8,518 nucleotides of DNA, taken from the NCBI GenBank assembly GCA_002433075.1, contig DJHM01000022.1, positions 160,818 through 169,335 on the forward strand, in the 5' to 3' direction. This document shows positions 1 through 6,500 of the stretch, piece by piece (the stretch's first letter is position 1; every line of letters starts with the position of its first letter). The position numbers and the translations under genes were made by a program. The DNA comes from Latescibacteria bacterium UBA6620. GTDB lineage: Bacteria > Latescibacterota > UBA2968. The notes under the pieces were generated by a model that did no database searches, was not told the origin of the DNA, and was given only the letters and a program-made list of their open reading frames with translations.

Positions 1-698
1 CAATCGTCGTCGGGACGAGCCACAGCGGCACACAGGCCACCATCGATCTCAGCCGGATGGCCGGCTCGCTCGGTGCAAAGGGGGTCATGGTCACCCCGCA
101 CCGGGAACCGACCCCGAACGCCCAGCGCATCTACGATCATTTCGCCCGCATCGCCGACGCCATGGAGCTCCCCATTGTCCTCCAGGACCATCCTATTTCC
201 ACGCAGGTTCACATGCCGCTCGACCTCGTCCTTCGCATGGTGGAGGAAATCGACTCCGTTGCGTGCATCAAACAGGAGGCCGTTCCGTCACCCGCCCGGG
301 TCGGGGCTCTCGTCGCCGGCATGACCTCCCCCAAGCTCCCGATCCTTACGGGTCTCGGCGCACTCTACGGTGGCTATGAACTCGCTCGTGGCGCGGATGG
401 CTTCATGACCGGTTTCGCCTTTCCCGAAGTGCTGATGGCCATGGTCAACGCTGCGCGAGACGACGACCACGATCGTGTGATGGACATCTACGCGAGATTC
501 CTCCCCCTCATCGTGTTCGAAGGTCAGCCCGGAGTCGCGATTCGGAAGGAGATCTTTCGACAGCGTGGGCTCATGAACTCCAGTCACGTCCGGTATCCCG
601 GCAGCACCATCGACGAAGCCACGAGAGCCCAGCTCCAGTCCCTGCTCGCACGAATCTTCGCCGGTCAAGACATCACTCGCCCTCTCGCGGTTGCCTGA
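1..698 (+). CDS. DHDPS/N-acetylneuraminate lyase-family aldolase or dehydratase, 5' partial
   Basis: The frame is open from base 3, giving 231 visible residues. The first Met codon at 57 is internal, because 18 in-frame residues before it (beginning IVVGTSHSGT) fit the family's conserved segment. Family members are usually about 290-310 residues, so roughly the first 70-80 lie outside the window. Members are cytoplasmic TIM-barrel enzymes that form a Schiff base between an active-site Lys and a 2-oxo acid. The Lys is visible in VACIKQEA (codon 270-272). The glycine-rich stretch GADGFMTGF and the C-terminal helices are intact. The usual YNxP motif reads QDHP (183-194), so the proton-relay Tyr is replaced by Gln, and the following Arg of the lysine-pathway enzymes also appears to be missing. 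True DapA is therefore unlikely. A keto-deoxy sugar acid aldolase or dehydratase is a reasonable guess given the oligogalacturonate-lyase-like gene fused to its stop codon. Substrate unknown. Confidence 0.93.
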   Translation, partial: IVVGTSHSGTQATIDLSRMAGSLGAKGVMVTPHREPTPNAQRIYDHFARIADAMELPIVLQDHPISTQVHMPLDLVLRMVEEIDSVACIKQEAVPSPARVGALVAGMTSPKLPILTGLGALYGGYELARGADGFMTGFAFPEVLMAMVNAARDDDHDRVMDIYARFLPLIVFEGQPGVAIRKEIFRQRGLMNSSHVRYPGSTIDEATRAQLQSLLARIFAGQDITRPLAVA

Positions 699-1699
699 TG
701 TCAGTCAATCGTATCTGGCCCTCAGAGATCGTACTTCACGAGGATGCGGATACCGGCGCGACCGTACGGCAACTCACCGGATACCGCGCCCACAGTCACC
801 ATTTCTACTTCACCAACCCGGGCTGGCACGACGGGGGCAAACGTCTCCTCGTCTCCTCCGATCGCAACAACGCCACCAACCTCTACAGCATCGACCTGGG
901 TACCGCTGAAAGCCGCGTTCTGTATCGGATGGAAGAGGGATGGGACGTCTCGATGATCAACTGCAGCGCGGACGGCCTGCACGTCTACGCCAGTATTACC
1001 GAGGACATGTCCGATCGATTTCGCGTGGACTACTTGAGGGGCTACGTCGGGTTCAGGGAAACCTGGGAAGCGCGACCACTGAGTCGCATCGTGAAAGCAT
1101 CCACCGACGGGTCAGGTGGTGAATTCATCTTCAAGGAGAAATACTGGATCGGGCACGTCAACACGTCACCCACGAAGCCCGATGTCCTCACCTTCTGTCA
1201 CCAGGGACCGTGGGATTGCGTCGACAACCGCATCTGGGGGATGAACGTCTCGAAGGGCGACGTCTGGAAGATCAGAGCGCCGGAGGAAGGGGAGACCATC
1301 GGGCATGAATACTGGCACGCCGACGGTGAGCGCGTCAGATACCACGGGGAAAGAGCGGATGGGGCGGCGTGGCTCGGTCACTGTCGATACGACGACACGG
1401 ACCACGTAGAGAATCACTTTCCGGGAAAGACCGGCCACATTCACTCGAACGGTCCTGACCTCGTCGTCGGAGATGGCGGTCGTGTCGTCCGTCTATGGAG
1501 GAGGAACGGTGACACCTACGAAGAACCCAGAGTGCTGTGTCGTCACGACTCTTCGGCAAAGATTCAGCAAGTCCACGTACACCCCCGCTTCAATGCCGAT
1601 GGCTCCCAGGTCGTCTTCACGACCGGCGTAAGCGGCTACGGCAACGTCTACCTCGCGGACGTCCCCCCTGTCGACAGCTTGCCCCAGATCAATGAGTAA
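698..1699 (+). CDS. oligogalacturonate lyase-like beta-propeller protein (PL22-type)
   Basis: This 333-residue protein has no signal peptide and so is probably cytoplasmic. Its pattern matches the oligogalacturonate lyase family, which cleaves short unsaturated pectin fragments by metal-assisted beta-elimination. Visible landmarks are TGATVRQLTG (res 19-28), HHFYFTNPGW (34-43), CHQGPWDCVDNRIW (167-180; the family usually reads CHEGPW..VDQRIW) and GHEYW.ADG (202-210). Near the C terminus are GHIHSNGPD (246-254) and IQQVHVHP (289-296). Gln290, His293, His295 and His247 or His249 could supply the one-Gln, three-His metal site known for the family, and His203 is a candidate catalytic base. At 333 residues it is shorter than the roughly 390 of classical Ogl, so substrate range may differ. 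The ATG overlaps the preceding TGA by one base and has no clear Shine-Dalgarno, which suggests translational coupling. No other pectin gene is visible, so a non-pectin uronide substrate or a non-enzymatic propeller cannot be excluded. Confidence 0.85.
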   Translation: MSVNRIWPSEIVLHEDADTGATVRQLTGYRAHSHHFYFTNPGWHDGGKRLLVSSDRNNATNLYSIDLGTAESRVLYRMEEGWDVSMINCSADGLHVYASITEDMSDRFRVDYLRGYVGFRETWEARPLSRIVKASTDGSGGEFIFKEKYWIGHVNTSPTKPDVLTFCHQGPWDCVDNRIWGMNVSKGDVWKIRAPEEGETIGHEYWHADGERVRYHGERADGAAWLGHCRYDDTDHVENHFPGKTGHIHSNGPDLVVGDGGRVVRLWRRNGDTYEEPRVLCRHDSSAKIQQVHVHPRFNADGSQVVFTTGVSGYGNVYLADVPPVDSLPQINE

Positions 1700-1723
1700 T
1701 CTTTCGCGGGATCCAGCGAGCAC

Positions 1724-1765
1724 TGAATTCTGCATATTGCCTTTTGCACCTTGCATTTCGCTTTT
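1724..1765. repeat. degenerate 7-bp tandem array (consensus TGCATTT), six units
   Basis: The gap between the two convergent genes contains six consecutive 7-base units with + strand consensus TGCATTT. The unit at 1752-1758 is exact and the others differ at one or two positions (about 8 mismatches in 42 bases). GC dinucleotides fall at 1732, 1739, 1746, 1753 and 1760, exactly 7 bases apart. The array ends in a T-run (1762-1767) a few bases from the stop codon of the amidohydrolase gene. No strong hairpin is evident, so it is not a typical intrinsic terminator, although the T-run could help terminate + strand transcripts. It is either a decayed short tandem repeat or a small intergenic element; function unknown. 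Confidence 0.7.
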
Positions 1766-1772
1766 TTAGGGT

Positions 1773-2654
1773 TCATCCACGCGAGAACAACCGCGCTTCC
1801 GCCGTTCCCCCCATGATCGATGTCCGTTCTACCTCGCTGATCTCGGGAAGCTGCGTGTCGATCACCTTCGTCAGGTTGTCGTAACCCGGGTCTTCCAGAA
1901 TCCACGGTGAGTCCGTCGCCCACATCAGTCGGTCAGCCTTGAAGTTCTTCAACAGAGTCTGGTGCCACGCAGCAAGATCGGGATACGGATAAGGCTCCTT
2001 CGAGAACGCATACTGACCCGACAACTTCACGCAGACGTTCGGGAAAAGATACTGGCCGAGCGTGTTGTATCGCGTCACGGGTGGAATGGGAGATTCGATG
2101 TGCGGTCGACCTTTCTCGTCGTGCGTGAACGATCCTTCCCCCGGACAAAACGCCATATGGTTATACACCACCGTCAGGTCGGGAAATGCTTCCATCAAAT
2201 ATGGAACGCAGTGATTCTCCGCAGCCGGTGGGTAGAGCCAGATCACGTAGTCTTTCTCTGCGGCGTACTTCCAGATCGGATAGGTCTCGAACGTTCTCAC
2301 GTCGATCGGGGCGAGAGGATCGCGTTCTCCTCCGATCTTGAAGAGCCGGAACCCGACGATCCCTCCGTCACCCGTGAGGCGATCCATTTGATCCTCTGGA
2401 TGCTGCGGGTCGGCGACGAGACCGATGCCACGGAACCGGTCGGGATATTCCTTCAGACACCGCAGTAGATAGGCATGCTGCACCATCTCCACCCCACCGA
2501 TCTGCGTGAGGATCGCCTTCTCCACACCGCTCGCTTCCATCGTCTCCAGCAGTTGTTCGGCGGTCGCCTCCCGCTCGGGGGGCGTGTTGACGTTAACCTC
2601 GCGGGGAAACTCCTCGGAAACCTTCGCGAATACGTGTACGTGGGCATCAATCAC
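1773..2654 (-). CDS. amidohydrolase family protein (TIM-barrel metal-dependent hydrolase, Amidohydro_2 type)
   Basis: This 293-residue protein is a normal length for the Amidohydro_2 family, which includes lactonases, hydrolases and decarboxylases such as ACMSD and LigI-type enzymes. It opens directly with the metal-binding HxH motif (IDAHVHVF; His5, His7). His166 in VVYNHMAF and Asp248 in WATDSPW complete the expected ligand set, and the C terminus GGTAEARLF is the family's usual helix. No signal peptide is seen, so it is probably cytoplasmic. The start is GTG: no ATG or TTG lies between it and the in-frame stop upstream, AGAGG (2662-2666) sits 7 bases before it, and homologues typically begin M-I-D-x-H. 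It lies 64 bp downstream of the PhyH-type oxygenase on the same strand with no terminator between, so one mRNA and related substrates are likely. The exact substrate cannot be read from the sequence; a lactone or ring-cleavage product is a guess. Confidence 0.93.
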   Translation of the reverse strand: MIDAHVHVFAKVSEEFPREVNVNTPPEREATAEQLLETMEASGVEKAILTQIGGVEMVQHAYLLRCLKEYPDRFRGIGLVADPQHPEDQMDRLTGDGGIVGFRLFKIGGERDPLAPIDVRTFETYPIWKYAAEKDYVIWLYPPAAENHCVPYLMEAFPDLTVVYNHMAFCPGEGSFTHDEKGRPHIESPIPPVTRYNTLGQYLFPNVCVKLSGQYAFSKEPYPYPDLAAWHQTLLKNFKADRLMWATDSPWILEDPGYDNLTKVIDTQLPEISEVERTSIMGGTAEARLFSRG

Positions 2655-2661
2655 GTAGAGG

Positions 2662-2666
2662 CCTCT
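2662..2666 (-). promoter_or_regulatory. ribosome binding site for the GTG-started amidohydrolase gene
   Basis: On the - strand AGAGG lies 7 bases before the GTG at 2654-2652. This settles the GTG as the start. The site is half of a perfect 10-bp palindrome (2657-2666, AGAGGCCTCT); without a loop the palindrome is unlikely to fold within one mRNA molecule. Confidence 0.7.
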
Positions 2667-2718
2667 GAAATCGAGTCGATGGGCTCACCAATCCGTCCAA
2701 CATTCCACAGGCAGGTGC

Positions 2719-3447
2719 TTATCCCCGCATCGGCTCCAGACTGAAGAGCCTCCGACGCTCCGGCGTCGTCAGCCGGTCGGAGATCGAGGCATAGCGGTCG
2801 GAGCTGACCTTGCCCTCGCTCCATTTCTCATAGATCAGGATGATTGATTTCCGTGGCACGCCTGTCTCGTTCACCATGGAGGTGTGCCACCCATACGAAT
2901 TGAAGAGGATAGCGTCCCCCGCCTTGCCCGGGAAGACCTTGTAATTGGGCATCGCCTCCAGGGGCCGCGGTTTTGGGCAAGGCCCGGCGTCCGGCTTATG
3001 GCTCCCTGGAACGAACCCGAATGCGCCACCGTTCGCTTGAACGTCTTCGATGTAGATCTGGACTTTCATATGGAGAGGCGTTGTGTGTGGAACATCAGGA
3101 TGCCATCCCACATAGCTGATCGGCTGAGCGGGAAGCGTGCGCACCTGGGGACCCAGCAGAATCACCTCGTCGTCCGCAAAGTCCTGCAGATAGGGAAACC
3201 ATACAGGGTAGTCGATCAGGTCGATGAACACATCATCCCGCTCGAGGGGATTGGGAATATCAAAATGGGCAGCCGGCTTTGTTCCGGTCGCGATCCCTTC
3301 GAGCCAGTCTTCCTTGCACGCGCTGGCTGCACGATCAAACGCATTTTTCAATCGCACGAGGTCTTCACCTGCGATCGCCAGGTCGAACCTCAGGTATCCG
3401 TTCTCTTCCCAGAAAGCACGCTCTTCGGCCGTCGGTCCTGCCATCAT
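2719..3447 (-). CDS. phytanoyl-CoA dioxygenase (PhyH) family Fe(II)/2-oxoglutarate oxygenase
   Basis: This 242-residue protein has the double-stranded beta-helix signature of the PhyH family, which hydroxylates or otherwise oxidises small molecules using Fe(II), O2 and 2-oxoglutarate. The N-terminal FWEENGYLRF (res 12-21) is the usual opening. The iron triad is His116 and Asp118 in GWHPDVPH plus His188 in YGWHTS. Arg199 in VPRKSIILIYE is the expected 2-oxoglutarate carboxylate binder. GGAFGFVPGSHK (140-151) is the conserved strand before the distal half, and AGDAILFN (176-183) precedes the distal His. The triad is complete, so an active enzyme is expected. Two ATGs stand in tandem; the second (3444-3442) sits 6 bases after GGAGG, so translation probably begins MAGPTAEER, one residue shorter than the longest frame. 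It lies upstream of the amidohydrolase in the same direction. Length is at the short end for the family. Bacterial paralogues act on very varied substrates, so real phytanoyl-CoA should not be assumed. Confidence 0.93.
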   Translation of the reverse strand: MMAGPTAEERAFWEENGYLRFDLAIAGEDLVRLKNAFDRAASACKEDWLEGIATGTKPAAHFDIPNPLERDDVFIDLIDYPVWFPYLQDFADDEVILLGPQVRTLPAQPISYVGWHPDVPHTTPLHMKVQIYIEDVQANGGAFGFVPGSHKPDAGPCPKPRPLEAMPNYKVFPGKAGDAILFNSYGWHTSMVNETGVPRKSIILIYEKWSEGKVSSDRYASISDRLTTPERRRLFSLEPMRG

Positions 3448-3450
3448 CAG

Positions 3451-3455
3451 CCTCC
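3451..3455 (-). promoter_or_regulatory. ribosome binding site deciding the PhyH start
   Basis: GGAGG on the - strand is 3 bases before the first ATG (3447-3445) and 6 bases before the second (3444-3442). The second spacing is normal and the first is too tight, so the second ATG is the likelier start. Confidence 0.75.
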
Positions 3456-3517
3456 GCTACTCGAATGTGCGACTCGTGATGGGCCCGTCCATCATCTATC
3501 CAGAAACTTCAAACCGC

Positions 3518-3531
3518 CGGCTTCCAAGCCG
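3518..3531 (-). terminator. weak hairpin after the C25-like gene, possible leaky terminator
   Basis: On the - strand, 21 bases after the TGA of the large gene, CGGCT and AGCCG flank a four-base loop. The T-containing stretch that follows (GGTTTGAAGTTT) is not a real U-tract. The stem is short, so this is at most a partial terminator or attenuator ahead of the PhyH gene, and it may be chance. No convincing -35/-10 promoter was recognised in the same 105-bp gap. Confidence 0.25.
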
Positions 3532-3552
3532 CAGTCGATGACTTCACTGCGA

Positions 3553-6500
3553 TCAGCGGTAAACAATCAGCTTCTCTTTCGCGCGAACTGTTTCATCCGC
3601 CGTTTCCGCAGTGATTGTGTAGAGATAGGTTCCGTTTGCAGGCCGATGACCGTCCGAGTCGAATCCGTCCCACAGAATCTGATTGTAACCGACCCCCCTC
3701 GACGGTGTGTCGAGGACGCGGATCAGGCGGCCTGTCAGCGTGAACACACGCACCGTCACATCAGCCGGTCGCGACAGGACGAAGGTAAACGCAGTCGGGC
3801 CGGCAACCGGATTGGGGTAGTTCAGGACACGTTCAATCGCCAGGTCCGACTCCACCCGGAAAGACAACGTCTTCGTGGCCGGACCGTTCCCCACTCTGTC
3901 GGATGAAGTCACTATGAGCGTATACTCGTCATCGACCAGGGCCGCTTCCGGTTGGTAGGTAAAGGAAAAGGACGCCGGGTCCGAAACAGGGTTTGTAACG
4001 ATCGACGAGGGCAGCTGTAGCGTCTGCGTGCCTTCGTCCCCCTGGCCCCGCAGGTCGATCGTCGTCGCCTGTTCGTCCACTCCACTTGAATCCCGGATCA
4101 CGATTCGGAACGACGGACTCGACGTCAGATAGTCTTCAGGGCGCACCTCACCCTGCGCATCCTGCGCGGAAATTTCGATCGACGGCGGCGATCGATCGTC
4201 GCTTCCGATCACCTCGATGGGCTCATCGGCCGCCAGACGCGTCGAGAAGAACTGTGAGCGCCCCTGAAGGTCCTCGACCTGGGCGGTCACCGTATGAATG
4301 CCGGGGAATTCTCCTGTGTCCCAGCGCACCGCCAGGGTCCGCCGGGATCCAATGGGTGTCGCTTCGGGAATGGCTTCTCGCACGATCAGCCGCCCTGAAA
4401 CAGGTGGACCTGCGTAAAACCCGACTGTCGTGCCGAACACGAGGTCCGTGGGGCCCAGGTTCTGGACGTCGACAGACAGATCTATCGGATCGAGTTCGAA
4501 GACCGACGTGGCCGACTGGGTCAGATTCGACAACCGAATCACGCTGACTGGCTGGTAACGCACTTCCCAGGTCCCGAGCGAAGGCGTTCGATCGAGACCT
4601 GGAGCGGACAACCGAAGACGTAGCCGCAATCGGTCGACGGTCGAACCGACCCCGGACAGGTCGAGCGCACCTGGTGGCAGTCCCACCAACGATGCGATTT
4701 CGACGAAGGCGCCGCCGGGCACTTCGCCAAGCACATCGATCGCCGCTTGTCCGTTCGTGCCAATCACATCTACCTGCGATGATCCCCAGGAGATGGCAGG
4801 ACCAATCGGTGACGACAGGATGATTCCCTCATCCGGCGCCTGAAGTCCTGAGTAACGGAGGATTCCTGGCCCGTTGAGTTGCCCCATCCAGACCTTGTCG
4901 TTCACCCAGTCGTACTGTCCCGACAGCAGGTCCGTTTCAGCCTGATCGCTCTCGTATTCGTCGACGAAGGAGCCGTCGACTGCGCTGACCACGCGTACCC
5001 GATGGGTCATCCCCGTCCCGAACTCGACCAGGTAGAGATAGCGACCGTCGGCGATCACCCCGTCCGTGAATTGATACGCGAACCCCGTCTCGGTGGGCTC
5101 GACCTCGAAGCTCCGGACCAGTCGCCAGTCCTCCTCGGGCTGGAAGACACGAACCGTCCACCCTCCCCGAACCACACCATCCACGCCCCAGCCCACGTTG
5201 AAGAATTCCTTTCCGTCCGAGGCGACCAGCGACGTTCCGTCGATCGGTAAACCCGTCTCGACCTCCACCAATCCGGCCGGCACGGTCACCCTTTCCACGT
5301 CGCCCGTCGCAGGATCGATCCGTAGAATCTCTCCCGACAATCGTATGTCCGCGTACAGAAACCCGTCGGAGTGATAGGCCGCAGATGTCGTTTCTACGGG
5401 CACGTCGGTCACAGGACCCAGATTCTGCCCGGCTATCGTACCGTTGAGGCCCGTCCCGATTCGTACGAACGTGGGTGGAAACGGATACAGATTGGCGAAC
5501 GAGAAGAATCCTGTAGCGTAGATGAAGTTTCCGTCCGTCGCCAGGATCGCCGTCGCCGGTGTCCCCTCGGCGTCGAAGAACGCCTCTCGATGTTCGGCAT
5601 CAAGCCGCAGAGGTACGGGCTCTGTCGTTCGGCCCAGAGAACCGTCCGGATAGGTCTCGATCGTGTTGTTCGTTTGGATCTGTTCCGGGGTCTGACGCCA
5701 CACGACCTCTCGGTCCGGCACGTCGCCTGAAAAGGAGAAACTCCGAGGCAGAGTCCACGCTCCCGCGCTGTTCCCGTCGTGGAGCCGTCCCCGCCAGTAC
5801 CAAATGCCATCCTCGAGCATGGCCGGCGTATGCGTCACAAAGCCGTCGGACCCTCTCACCAGCCCGGAACGGATCACCTCGTCATCGAACGCCTGACTTC
5901 GTGAAATTTCGAACTCGCCCGTCAACGAGGATGCATCCATCGACCCCGATCGAATCCCCAGGCTGAGCTCGTTCTGCGACACCCCTTGGCTCTCGACTGG
6001 AAACAGCGGAAGTGCGCTCAGCGCGCCGAACACCTCCACGACCCTCGACACCCCATTGTCGAGCGGGTCGATATCACCTGTATTCGAGGCCGGATCGATC
6101 AGCACATCCAGTCGATGCCGTCCCGCCCGGCCTGACAGGGGCCATCCGACCGTCAGCTTCTCGGATTGCCCGAACGGCGGCAGGGACCCGGAGAAAAGGG
6201 TATCCGTCGTGCCTTGATCCAGATTAATATCCGTCATCAGCATTTCGACGGGTGTCTCCGTCAGGATGCCCTCGTTCCGGATATCGATCGACACGATCGC
6301 ACTGTCCGACGCCGCGAGTGGAGCCTCGGGAGTAATCGTCAGAGAGGCCTCGTCGATCGAATAGTCGGGACCTTCGGGAAGCTTCAGGTGCTGGGCAGGG
6401 TCACCGATCAGGGTCATCATCACCGTGCTGTTCTCGCTCCCCGGCCTCTGTGTCAGCAGGTCGTTCTTCGCCAAAGCCACAGCTGCGCCGAATTCTGTCA

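Noticed and set aside
1700..1723. Hairpin around GGATCC just after the lyase-like gene as an intrinsic terminator
   Set aside because: The pairing is very short and is not followed directly by a T-run.
1724..1765. Heptamer array as a CRISPR array or attachment site
   Set aside because: Units are 7 bases and contiguous with no spacers, and no integrase or mobile-element gene is nearby.
2657..2666. Perfect 10-bp palindrome AGAGGCCTCT overlapping the amidohydrolase ribosome binding site, as an operator or RNA switch
   Set aside because: It has no loop, so it cannot form a stable hairpin in one RNA, and a single short palindrome at a ribosome binding site may be chance.
3448..3552. Promoter for the PhyH-amidohydrolase pair in the gap after the large gene
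   Set aside because: TTGAAG gives a poor -35 match and no AT-rich -10 lies at the right distance; no convincing FCB-type promoter was recognised either.
2884..3906. 340-residue open frame on the + strand spanning the PhyH gene, the 105-bp gap and the 3' end of the large gene
   Set aside because: It is antisense to two genes with clear family motifs and its translation has no recognisable domain; an open antisense frame is expected in GC-rich coding DNA.
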